This document shows, in pieces, positions 33,439-44,290 of a stretch of DNA of 64,000 nucleotides. Numbering within the stretch: the first letter of the stretch is position 1; every line of letters starts with the position of its first letter. Under the pieces are notes generated by a model that worked only from the letters and a program-made list of their open reading frames with translations, made no database searches and had not been told where the DNA came from. A program made the translations under genes and the position numbers. Source of the stretch: Mallotus nudiflorus (taxonomy: Eukaryota; Streptophyta; Magnoliopsida; Malpighiales; Euphorbiaceae); NCBI GenBank assembly GCA_947683625.1, contig CANTUR010000383.1:2700501-2764500 (forward strand). The letters run 5' to 3'.

Positions 33439-33996
33439 TTTTTTTTTTTGAAAAGAAAATTTATTCTATTGATTCAAACTAGCACTACATCAATAGAAAT
33501 ACATATACGAATTTGCTAAAAATCATAGAGAACGAAGTAGGACCCAGATTAATAGCATAATAAATCAGCTTAAAGCCTACAAATTTGATAATATTATAGT
33601 GACTAGAATACCTTTGACTCTAGTTCTGCAATATACTAATGACCATAATCTGATTCGTAGTCTTTGTCTAATCGAATATACTTTACTTTTCTGAATTGTC
33701 CATATAAAGAAGAAGCCGTAACAAGATGGAAAACAAAAACATCATAACAAAACAATGAAAACCAAACACTACAACAAGATGACAAAATCATGAAAAATAA
33801 AATAAAATCTAAATTTATGTAGAATAACCACTTATTTAAAAAATAAATTGATAAAAAAATGTGTAGAGGGGTGATTTTAGGCCAAGAATAGCAAAAAATC
33901 ACCCGTCCTTATTTAAGGAAGATGAGCGGTTAGAACAGAAAAAAAGTGAAAGTTGAGAGAAAAAGAGAAGGATAGGGTTTCATAGGAAAATAACTC
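33439..33996 (-). mobile_element. Short poly(A) non-LTR retroelement (SINE or truncated LINE)
   Basis: A T run at 33439-33449 (poly(A) on the minus strand) and flanking direct repeats ATTAGACTC (33430-33438 and 33997-34005) mark a 558-bp retroposed insertion. On the minus strand it starts with a pyrimidine-rich leader (CCTTCTCTTTTTCTCTC) and ends with an ATAGAATAAATTTTC segment before the tail. The only sizeable ORF (33636-33902, minus) has no recognisable domain. It is too long for a typical tRNA-derived SINE and I see no A/B boxes, so a LINE-derived short element is the better guess. Confidence 0.65.
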
Positions 33997-34005
33997 ATTA
34001 GACTC

Positions 34006-34535
34006 TGATTAATTCGGTTTGATCCAATTTCATATAATAAGTTATAATATTAAATTTATTTATATTATTTATGAATTTATTACTTTATTAGCCTTGATTA
34101 ACATACATTTAGATTTTCTATCAAATATTACAAACTGTTAAATGTTGGTGGTTCATTGAATTGTTCATAAAATTGGATGCGGGTCATTAAGAAGATAAAA
34201 TAATTTTTCTTCCTTCCTTTATTTAAATGGTTGGTTATTGATTAAAAAAAAAGGTTCGTTATTAAGTTAATCAAATATTTTTCCTCATTTTAATAAAAAA
34301 ATATTTATTCTTCTTAAACATCATAGGTCATTAAGCAATTTATTTTTTCATTTTTGAATGAGTATTTTTTATCAATTTTTTTATTGAGTATTTGACGTTT
34401 GACAAATATAAATATAAAGATTTTTACTTAATGAATAGTTGAAAATATTTGGTATAGAAATATTTTTTTGGATATTGGAATAAATCTTAAGTCAACTCAA
34501 TTAAATTAATGTATTTCAAAATTTAGTTCCCACAT
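34006..34535. other. AT-rich spacer left of the Ogre-like element
   Basis: Nothing recognised apart from the TSD CACAT at 34531-34535. Confidence 0.5.
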
Positions 34536-35399
34536 TGTAAGCACCCAATTTCAGGATGCATTGATACATAGATGTGACAAGAGCTTTCATGATAAAAATT
34601 TTGATCAAAATTGATCTCTAGATATTGATTTTGGATTTTTTAGGATTAAAATTATGAGTTTTGAGGATAAATTTGCAATATTTTTTTTGTGGGGGTTTAA
34701 TTGAAAAATTGAATTTTCTTCAAGAACCTTTTTGTAATTAAAAGTAAAGAAAAATATTGATCAGTTTTAAAGAAAATTGATCAGAATTCTATAATTTTAA
34801 TCAGAATTACAGATTTTCGATCGCAAATACATAAATCCGATTGGATTTCCGTAATTCTGATCGATGCAATTTTATTTTATTTTTGAGAGAAATACGTTTA
34901 TTTAATTTTTTGATTGGTTCAAAAATAATAAAAATAAGTATAAATAAATAAATAAATAAATAAATAAATTTAATATGTCTGATTTTACGGTTTCACTTGT
35001 TTTCTTCATGTATTAGATAGCTTATTTATCCTAGATTAAATCACAAAAATTATCAAGAAAAACAAACTTATTAGGAGCTGGAGACTCTTGAGACTGGAGG
35101 GAATTTGGATTTAAAGGGAAAAAGGAAGGCTACTTAAAAAAGGGGGAAAAATGCTGCTAAAAAAAAAAGAAAAAAAACATACACTATTGGAAAAAAACAC
35201 TACTGAGTTTCAAAAAAAAAAAAAGCTTTCAAATTAAAAGAGAACATTTAGTATCATGTTAGAGCTTTCTAAATTCTTGAAAAGTGAAAGGAACATGAAG
35301 ATGAGGGTGTTAAGAATCCACTAGTTTAGGCGAAGCTTCTATAGTTGAGTGTTTGGGTCCCATTTTGAGGGGCAATCAAACTGCACAACATCATCTACA
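34536..35399 (+). repeat. 5' LTR of the Ogre-like element (internally deleted)
   Basis: 864 bp. It follows the 3' LTR from the TGTAAGCACCC start to the GCACAACATCAT motif at 35383-35394, then jumps to the terminal CATCTACA. About 1.3 kb present in the 3' LTR (and in the solo LTR at 23903-26043) is missing. Confidence 0.82.
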
Positions 35400-35400
35400 A

Positions 35401-35419
35401 TGGTGACTCCATTGGGGAT
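35401..35419 (+). promoter_or_regulatory. Primer-binding site of the Ogre-like element
   Basis: TGGTGACTCCATTGGGGAT directly follows the LTR end. It resembles the TGGCGACTCC-type PBS seen in Ogre/Tat elements. It confirms 35399 as the LTR end. Confidence 0.7.
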
Positions 35420-36370
35420 AAGAGATACTTATTCTACTTGTGTTCTTTAGAATCATTTTATTAATTATTATTTTATTCTCGCATTCATTCTGCATGTCCC
35501 TATAAACCGATGGCATTGGTTTATTGTTGCATGATTCCATTAGCTTCATTAGATTGTAGATTGCTAACCATCACTTTTAGCCTTAACTCGGTTCAAGAGA
35601 GATAATTAGGCTCATTTGACTAAATTCTGCAACCTAAGTCCTAAAGAAGGGTAGTCTTCTCTCGAGTTTGCAAAGGATGCTGGGCCCCTCTGACCTTGGC
35701 CTGTAGTCTTTAGCCTTAAAGGAGGACATCTTGCTAAGGGAACTTTAACTTTCCATCGGACTTAACCATATATAATGGCCTAGTTATTTCCATTAGGATT
35801 TACCTAAATTACTTATGATTGTTGCCATGAGGTATTTCTATTTATAAAAGCCCAAGCCCATACTTTTGGAGCCCATTTGAGCTAATAAAGATTAAGCTAA
35901 ATTTTTATACCTAGAAATGTTGTTTCTATGCTCTTAGTGCTTTGAGAGATTTGGCATGCACATCGGTTCTTGATATCCCATGTTGATATTAAAGTCAAGA
36001 CAAAAGATCTTAGGAAAAGAGACTTACCATTGAACTTATGTGTAGGAGGAATAAGGTTAGAAGGATGTATGTTATACACTTGACTTGTTACTTGTATACT
36101 TGACTCGCTACTTGTTACTTATTGCATAGCACATGCAACATGCATACATGCATTATATGTAGTTCATGCATCATACTAACTCTTTATTTTTTAGCCATCA
36201 TAGATTCATTCGGGCCTTCTTGTGTTTGGAAATGCAGTAATGGCAAACTAGTGAGAATTGATTCAAGTCCAAAATCAATAGCCAAAGACATCCTTGGAAT
36301 ATTGGAAAAAAGCCCTATTAATCTACTTTACCTAAAAGCTTCACCAACTCCAATACCTTAAATAGAAGAG
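35420..36370 (+). other. Leader and degenerate upstream coding region of the Ogre-like element
   Basis: About 950 bp between PBS and gag. The segment 36122-36361 is open for 79 codons (ending in a PINLLYLKASPTPIP-like stretch) and runs almost into gag. Ogre elements have an extra ORF upstream of gag, but nothing here is specific enough to call it. Confidence 0.4.
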
Positions 36371-38168
36371 ATGGTGCAAAAACAAGGAGGAAATTGGACC
36401 CCAGAAGACATTAAGGGAGTTTTGATGGATAATATAAGAGCAATGATGCAAGATGAATTGAGACAAGTTTTGGCTAGGTTAGCACCACCTACTGCTGTTG
36501 TTATACCACCAGTTGCTACCATACCACATGCTACTCATGTCCCACCTTTCATGGATGATTTACTTGTTAACAATGATAATATTAGGGAACCACCATTGAA
36601 TGTTGCTAGGAATGTACCTACTGTGGAGATGAAATTTAAGGATGTTAAAAAATACATGTTAGAGAAATCAAAGAAGGAATCACTTGAGCTGGTTCAGGAA
36701 CTTGAGTCTAAACAAATGCAAGCACTGACTCAGAAAAATGTCCAAAATGGAAGAGCTGATAAAAAGGCAAGGCATGGGTTACTCATTTGACTTTGACGAT
36801 ATACTTTGCATGGAAAGTGATAAGCTTTCAGATAAATTTAAAATGCCTCAACTTTAAAAGTTCAATGGTATCGAAGATCTAAGGATACACCTTAGCCAAT
36901 ATACCATAACTATGAGTACCAAAAAAGCCCTATTAATAGTGCTCACTAAATTATTTGTACTATCTTTGGAAGGCATGGCTGTAAAATGGTATCATAGATT
37001 AGAGAAATCTATCTAGGTTGACTGGAAAGAATTATGCTCTGCTTTCTTGAGGTAGTATGACCATAACACTAAGTTGGAAGTATCCATAAGAGAATTGACT
37101 AAACAAAATCCAAATGAATCATTCTTTGATTTTCTCACTAGATTCATAAACAAGGTAGGATTAATGAAAAAAGTTAGTTGAAAAGGATCAAATTAGGATG
37201 ATTATCCATAATGTGTCTCCTAATTTGGTTGAAAGGTTACAAATGATGAACCCTAAATCTTTTTTAGACCTTTATGATGATGGATTACAAGTTGAGGAGA
37301 TGGAGAATGAAAAGAAGAAAAGCTATAAAACCACTGGAGCAAGGAATTACCCAATTGAGGGCATACAACAATGAAGCACTAGCTAGGTTATAGAAGTGCA
37401 TACTGTTCAATAACCAAGGAGATTCTCTAATTTTAACCAACCCTATCAAAAGTTCTAGACCACCTAATACAAAAAAGCTTACTTCGACCTTTAACCTTTT
37501 CCAAACCGCTAAACCTAAATGTCCTAGGATATGACCCAAATAGTTATTGTAAATTCCACCAAGTTACTAGCCATTCCATAGACACATGTACTTGCCTTAA
37601 ACATGAAATCTAAAACCTTATAGAGTCTAGAAAAATCATAGACCCTGAAAACCTAAGCATTAAAATATTAAAAATATTTTTTTCCCAAATAACCAAAAAG
37701 TTCCACTCCTAACCACCATGATGATCAACTTAGGAGTTAATGAAGACAAAGTACTAAGCTCCATTGAGAACATAAACCTCAAAACCAATGAGAAATCTCC
37801 TAATGCCCTTAAAGATGTGGAAAGAGTAGAAGATTTATTACGATAACCCTCAAGCAAGTTTGGCTACAAGGTGTTTTATACTAAACTGCCTTCTTTTGAT
37901 ATACCCATTGAGTCAATTATGCCCATAGGATTGGGTGATGAGTTTAATAATGAGAAGCTACTGGACAAAAAAGAAAGATACATAGTTGGAAAGAAAGCAA
38001 AACCATTAAAGGAGAGTTTTGTCATAGAAGGATAAGAGAAGTCTTACCTTAGTGCAGAGAAACCTATTAATATGCCCGGTGTGGATGTTCCTAGGAATGA
38101 GATCTTTAAGGAATAGATTGTTGAGAACTTGGTACAAGACAACAAGGATGAGGAAATGCAATAATAGT
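36371..38168 (+). pseudogene. Gag (and start of pol) of the Ogre-like element
   Basis: ATG 36371 opens an N-terminal region (WTPEDIKGVLMDNIRAMMQ) followed by a Pro/Val-rich linker and a Lys/Glu-rich segment. The retrotrans_gag core lies at about 36850-37230 (VKWYHRLEK, then LTRFINKVGLMKK). A degenerate zinc finger near 37540-37610 reads YCKFHQVTSHSIDTC, of the CX2H-X-HX4C type found in Tat/Ogre gag. Residual coding reaches about 38168 (SFDIPIESIMPIGLGDEFN near 37900). Stops and frameshifts are frequent (near 37016, 37054, 37180, 37378, 37846). No protease or RT motif follows. Confidence 0.72.
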
Positions 38169-40846
38169 TGCTATGTTAGCCACCTAAAGGATAGCCACCT
38201 TGAGACTCATCATCCCTAACATTTAGAATAGGAAATAAATTTTCTTATTATCTTCTTTAAATAACATTTTAGTTTCTTTAGAACTTGTTTTGTTTTAGTG
38301 ATTGATGATATGAATTCTGATCATGCTTACTTATGTAATGTGCATTTTAATGGTACTATACATTATAATATTGATTGCATATGTATATAAATTTGATCCA
38401 ATTAAATTCATTTAGCATGGGCATAAATGAAAATTCAAAAGAACATTCATATATCACATGATATAACTTTTAAAGAGTAAAGAAAGAAGAGAAAGAATAA
38501 AGAAACAAATAGTAAGGTAAAAATTAGAGAGAAAAAAATTCAAAATCCTAACTGATAATAAAAGTTATGTTGTATGATGTAATGAATGTTCTCATTTTTC
38601 CCCTATGAATGAGTAAAATTGAATTTGAAATTTTTGTTCAAATATTGCATTGTCATCTTTATGATATTGCATAAGTATCTGAATGGAAAGATAAAACATA
38701 ATGAAAGCTAAAATTAGAGCTATAAGATCACTTTTTTTTTAATTATGTTTTCTCTTCTTGTCACCCCTTTATGATTTTGTTTGTAAATCTAGTGTCCCTT
38801 TGTACCTTGGGAATTCAAGTGGCTTAATAACTTGCATTGCAATCCATACCTTGTAATTATCATCAATCATTACATCAGCATTAAGCCTCATATTCTACTT
38901 AAAAATTCTTTAAAATGTAAGTCCAGTTGATTTCATTGTCAGGAACTTTTTTCAGTAAGTTCACCCACTCCTCTACATCTTCAAAGCATAAGATTATGAC
39001 TAATAGGGTTAGTAAGTCAAAGGATTAACAACAATAGTGAACAAGTTGGGTCTCTTGCACATATGAAGAAAAAAGACTTCTAGAATAACATGAATGGATT
39101 TAGAATGAAATCGAGGGAAAAATTTAGCTCTAGGGGCAAGTTGGGGGTAGAACAATTAATTCATATTCAAAGATTAAAGATGGAACACTAAAGTATAAGA
39201 GTCAACAAAAAAGTTTTAAAGGCGAAAAGAAGTAAACTACAAGTATATAGATACGTAAGTTATCATACAACAAAAGCAGTAGCAAAAAGAAAAGTTTCAA
39301 TAGTGCATCGATTAATCACAAGCTCTAGTGTCAAGTCATAGACTCCACTTGCTAGCCTAGTCATCTATCTAGCAAATTGTATCAGAAGCTCTAACATCAG
39401 AAGTACCAATAGTGTAGCATTCAAAGCTCAAACCTATAAGATGTTGATAAAGCACCTCATTCTTACACTCCAAGATCAATAACATAGCTCACTTCTAAAC
39501 AAAAGACTTATTAGGATCATGCATATTATACATAATACGCATACACTTGCATAAATTTGTTATGATATACTTGCTCTGCATAATAAAAGTCTTTGAGCCT
39601 AAATAAAATTACTCTGCTATTAACATTTGAAATTAGTGTTGTAAAAGTGCAGGAAAGTAGTTAGAGCATTCACATGTAAAGCATCTGAAGGAGTAAAATA
39701 GGAAGGGCAACACTATTAAGAAACCTCATCTTATACAACCTTAGGAGGATGGGTAGGAGGCTCAAGATCTTTAGACTTAACATCCATCTTTATAACCTCT
39801 TTTGAAGGATCACCTAGTCTCAACAAAAGGAAAACTTACTCCCCACAAACTATAAAAGCAAAAGGCAATCAAAATATAAAGAGTAATAAAAGCAAACCTT
39901 AGATGGGTTAATAGGAATATACTCCAATAGATGCTCCTGAATGTATCTCTGATAGCCATGAGAATGCTTAAGCAAGGACAAAGCATCAAATCCTTCAAAC
40001 ACCTCTCTTGCTTCCTAATCAGAAGGTCTAGTAGACCAATGATACATTCATCAACCCTAAAAGGGAAGGATACACTTGAAACTTGAAGTGAATGCACTCT
40101 AAAAAATTATTTGATCATGAAATAAAACCTCTAACTCTTGAACCTTTTTTTGCAGGAGATGTCAGTAAGAGGAGTGAAGCCCTCTACCATAGCATTAATG
40201 GAAAGGTGGAAATACAAACTTAATCCTAGGCCAAAACCCTAATGGTGGAGTATCATGAACTCTATTATCAGAGACATCATCATCATAATCAAAAGGGAAA
40301 AATGCAAAAGAACAATGTTGCATTCTAACAAAATTTCTTTACCAGTAAATAAACTTGATTGACTTATGGTATTTTATGTAAGAAAAATGAAAAATAAAGA
40401 ACGAGAAGAAAACTAGCACAACAATAAGAACGAACAAGATTGCAAATGCCAATTACTTATCAGAATATCACCCTGCATGGAAAATACCTCAATAAAGCAT
40501 AAAAGGAAATAACATAACTTTATCTCTTTAGTTTGTGTAATGAAGTGCATCTCAATCATAAAATTCATAAATTGAAAGTAAATTCACCCACTTCATGAGA
40601 TCATGTGCAAAAAGCCTATCTCATGACATTTGATTATAATGGGTCTTTTTTATTAGCCTCGTGGAATTCAAATGATTAGCTAACAACTTTCTATTAAGAG
40701 TTTATAAACTCTAATTAATTTAATGCTTGCTTTGCACCTAAATAAGGGGAAAATATATAAAAACAAAATCTATAGACTTGTAGCATAAATTGCTTAAATT
40801 TTAGAGTATTATTTTAGTATTTTAAATAATAAATATGCATATAATC
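38169..40846 (+). other. Long non-coding 3' region of the Ogre-like element, first part
   Basis: About 2.7 kb with no sense-strand coding homology. It contains an antisense ORF remnant (39810-40323) and otherwise AT-rich sequence. In autonomous relatives this space would hold protease, RT/RNase H and integrase. Confidence 0.5.
39810..40323 (-). pseudogene. Antisense ORF remnant in the Ogre-like element
   Basis: On the minus strand an ATG at 40323 opens 42 codons (starting MQHCSFAFFPFDYDDDVSDN, then a Pro-rich GFWPR stretch) to a stop at 40195. Related coding appears to continue in shifted frames (MVEGFTPLTDISCKKR, then the open segment 40097-39810). Tat-lineage elements are known to carry extra ORFs, some antisense between pol and the 3' LTR (Grande is one example). 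I do not recognise a domain, and the frame breaks make this tentative. Confidence 0.35.
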
Positions 40847-41200
40847 TACTCCAATGCTCAGAAATGAGTATGAGTACAAAATCCCTTGAAGGTATCCATG
40901 TTGAGTAATACGAGAAAGGCGGGGGAATACTAAGAGGAGAATAAAAATAAGAGTAGGTATAATGTACTCTAATGCTTAGAAATGAGTAAGAGTATCAATA
41001 TGAACCTCGAACGGTATCTACATTGAGTAATATAAGAAAGGCAAAGGAATACTAAAAGAGGATCATGTCAAAAGCTGCTTTATTTACTCCAATGCTCTAT
41101 AAGAGTATGAGGATCCAAAGAACCTTTCCAATGGTATCCATGTTGAGTAATATTAGAAAGGTGAGGGAATACTCAGATAAGGAAGAAAGTATAAAAATAA
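40847..41200 (+). repeat. ~119-bp tandem repeat, three copies
   Basis: Units start with TACTCCAATGCT or TACTCTAATGCT at 40847, 40965 and 41085. Each continues with an AATGAGTA/GAGTATGAG stretch, a GGTATCCATGTTGAGTAAT block and a GGAATACT block. A single related unit occurs in the nested Athila-like element on the opposite strand (about 44640-44740). Confidence 0.85.
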
Positions 41201-41759
41201 CTGAAAGATTGTTTTAATACTCAGAATTTGACTTGTTTATGATTAATTTCTATGAGTTTTGTTTAGTAAATTCTCTCTGAATTTGAGTATGGAAGTTAGC
41301 TCTTCACTTGGTAAATAATATGCTTTTAGCATAAGATGGTTAATAATACCTATGACTTTTACGAATTGTAAATAAATGATAGTCATGAAAATAAGAAATA
41401 GTAAGATTCATTGAGTGCATGCTATCTTATGATAAAGTGATGAATTTTCTCATAAAATTTTAAAAAAAGTACCTTTTATAACAATCCTCAAGTTGAACTA
41501 ACTTTAATAAGTCTTCAAGAATAACTAGTCCAACAGAAGAAGATAAACCCAACATGTGGAATAAGCACTATCACTATCAAGTCAATCAAAGTTAGTAAGT
41601 AACAAAGGTAGTTGATAAAAGCAATCAGCAAAATTCAAAGACAACCAACAAAAATTCTAATCAGTCAACACAGTTGATTAACACAACTAATCAATACAAA
41701 ATCTTAAAATCATAGTCAACATGAAATTCCAATTTGATTTTTACATTTTTCATACACAA

Positions 41760-42030
41760 CACAAATTTCAGACTCACTTTGTTATATGTTACACAGTAGC
41801 TATAACACAATTTCAAAATCACTTAATTATATGCTACATAGTAGCTATAACTCAAATTTTCAAACTCATAACTTACTAGACACTACACAGTAGTTATAGC
41901 ATATTTTATTAAACATTCCATAAGAAATATAACGAAACTTTCAATCACAGTTAATAGACATTCCATAAGAACTATAGTACAATTAACTAGATACTACACA
42001 GTAGTTATAGCATATTTTTGCTAAATGTCC
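41760..42030 (+). repeat. Degenerate repeats with CACAGTAGCTATAGC-type cores
   Basis: Recurrent phrases TACACAGTAGCTATAAC, TACATAGTAGCTATAAC and TACACAGTAGTTATAGC, spaced roughly 55-110 bp, lead into the 33-39-bp array. Confidence 0.6.
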
Positions 42031-42540
42031 CTTAGGGAATATAGTGAAAATCATAACCATTAGACATCCCACAGGGAATTTAGTGAAAATCACTAGACAT
42101 CCCACAGGAAATATAGTGAAAATCATTAGACATCCTACAGGAAATATAGTGAAAATCATGATCACTAGACATCCTGTAGGGAATATAATGAAAATCACAT
42201 CACTAAATATCCTATAGGGAATATAGTGAAAATTAAGATCACTAGACGTCCTATAAGGAAGATAATGATACTCACATCACTAGACATCCCACAAGGAATA
42301 TAGTGAAAATCACAATCACTAAACCTCCCACAGGGGATATAGTGAAAATCATGATCACTAAACATCCCATAGGGAATATAGTGAAAATCATAATCACTAG
42401 ACATCCCACAGGGCATATAGTGAAAATCACGATAGCTAGACGTCTCACAGGGAATATAGTGAAAATCATAATCACTAAACGTCCCATAGGGAATATAGTG
42501 AAAATCGCTCACTAAATGTCCTATAGGGAATATAACCTAT
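42030..42540 (+). repeat. 33-39-bp tandem repeat array, about 13 copies
   Basis: Units of the form GGAATATAGTGAAAATCA followed by a variable CATGATC-type insert and a CTAGACATCCCACAG block. Thirteen cores fall near 42043, 42081, 42115, 42147, 42187, 42225, 42263, 42301, 42340, 42379, 42418, 42457 and 42496. Many units are 39 bp, a multiple of three, so long accidental ORFs appear on both strands. Confidence 0.92.
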
Positions 42541-42830
42541 TTTCAAAATGCACTAAACACAGTGTCAATTGCTACTTATTGAACACAGTGATAACATCAT
42601 TGCTATATGTTCCACCATAACTATAGCCTATTGTCAAAATACACTGAACACAATGTCAAATGTTATTCACTGAACATAGTGATAACATCATCGCTATATG
42701 TTCCATCAGAACTATAGTTCATTTTCAAATACACTGAACATAGTGTTAATAGCTATTCACTGAACACAATGATAACATCATAAGCTAGAAATTCCATAGG
42801 AATTCTAGTGTTCCTTAAATCGCATTTAAC
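42540..42830 (+). repeat. ~100-bp degenerate tandem repeat, three copies
   Basis: Three copies of a unit with TTTTCAAAATRCACT, an AACACAGTGTCAAT-like block and GTGATAACATCAT. They continue the repeat-rich stretch toward the 3' LTR. Confidence 0.7.
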
Positions 42831-42951
42831 ACTCCATAGTGTTATACATAGTCATGGTACACAGGTAAGTGTTCTGATTCTTTGCTTTAAAATTGTGTGC
42901 TTATTCACTTTGCTATAATTCATTAAGCAAACAATGACAAAGGGCAACAAC

Positions 42952-43008
42952 TATAAGCATCAAATTTTGGGATGCATTGATGTATAGATGTGAAGAGAGC
43001 TCCTATGA
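42952..43008 (+). repeat. 3' LTR of the Ogre-like element, first 57 bp
   Basis: TATAAGCATCAAATTTTGGG aligns with the 5' LTR start (TG mutated to TA) and is followed by GATGCATTGATGTATAGATG. Interrupted at 43009 by the Athila-like element. Confidence 0.8.
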
Positions 43009-44272
43009 TGTTGGTGCAAAATTGCAAGCTCACGGTATCGCCAAGTAGTATAAAAAAAATTAATCCTATAAGGACTCGCTTTAATCACATATCAACATAA
43101 TTATTTATTGTCTAAGTATTTAGAATATGGAATTTTGAAAGAAAATTAAATAGTAATGAAATAAATTTATAAATAAAAATAAATTCTAAAAGTAAAGGAA
43201 TAAAAAATTAGTGAATGCAATGGTTAGGAATTAAATCTTTTCACAATCCTTAGGTAACTTAATTAATGAACCTAGTAGTCTTGTAAATCCTAGGTAACTC
43301 TAACTTATTAATTAATCTTTCTCAAGTAGTAATCAATTTTAATTCATAACCTTTACGCAAGGATATTAAATCCCAACTCTTATTGTGAACTTAATCCCCT
43401 GAATCAAATTAGAAATTTATGCACCCACACCCAATTGAAATTTAATTTACTTATGATATCTTTACCTATAAACAATTTAAATCTATATTTATAGATCCAA
43501 TAAGGTTTTGATCTCTCAACCTAAAAACCTAATTTTAATTATGCTAATGGTGATCAAGCATTAACATATAATAAGTATAATAAATATAGTTTGAATGAAC
43601 TAATAATTCATTAATTAAAAGAAAAACTAATTCATGTTAAATCATCAATCCCTAACTAACATGAGTTTAGCCTAATATTTTGGAGAAATATCTAATAAAA
43701 TTCTCAAAAAAACCCATGGAAATTACAAGAATAAAGAAGGAGAGAAGAAAAAAAACTAGAATTGTGTTCTTCAATCTTTGCTCTTGATTTCTCTTAAACT
43801 TCTCCCAATTTTTCTTGAACTTTTTGGTGTCGATTTCTCCCCAAAAATCATCTCTAATTAATAGGTAAGTGATACCCTAAAATTTCCTAAAAGTCCTCCT
43901 TAAATAGGGAATGTTTGAATGCCAAAATCTTCCTAATTTGACCAGTGTGCGATAGTAGTGTTTTTGCTGTTGTCATAGCTGAGATTTATCAAAATTTCAT
44001 CCTCTATGTTGCTACTATAGTAGCTAACCATAGCCCCCTCTTTCACACTACAAATTCATCCATGTATCTCTGGTGCGATAGCAACTCATGGTAGCCTCCA
44101 AATTCAAGTTAAACACCCTCTAATCATCCTAAAAGAGTCCTAATTCACCTACAAAAATAGAGAAACAACATAAGATTAAAAACTAACATTAATAAATTAA
44201 TTAAAGCATAAAAACTACCTAATTACTTAAATAAAATACTTAAAAAAATAATAATAAAATTACACATAAACA
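43009..44272 (-). repeat. 3' LTR of the Athila-like element
   Basis: 1264 bp, matching 49411-50671 along its length with roughly 10% difference by eye. Its inner edge is followed by a GTGTAGGGG-containing polypurine tract on the minus strand. Confidence 0.9.
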
Positions 44273-44290
44273 AATACCCCTACACTTAAG
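44273..44290 (-). promoter_or_regulatory. Polypurine tract of the Athila-like element
   Basis: Minus-strand AAGTGTAGGGGTATT lies directly inside the 3' LTR, the expected place for plus-strand priming. Confidence 0.65.

Noticed and set aside
42195..42515. Long repetitive ORFs on both strands with FHYIP-type peptide repeats
   Set aside because: They follow from a 39-bp tandem repeat whose length is a multiple of three. No start context or family similarity.
40847..42830. CRISPR-like repeat-spacer array
   Set aside because: Plant nuclear sequence. The units are contiguous, diverged tandem repeats without unique spacers.
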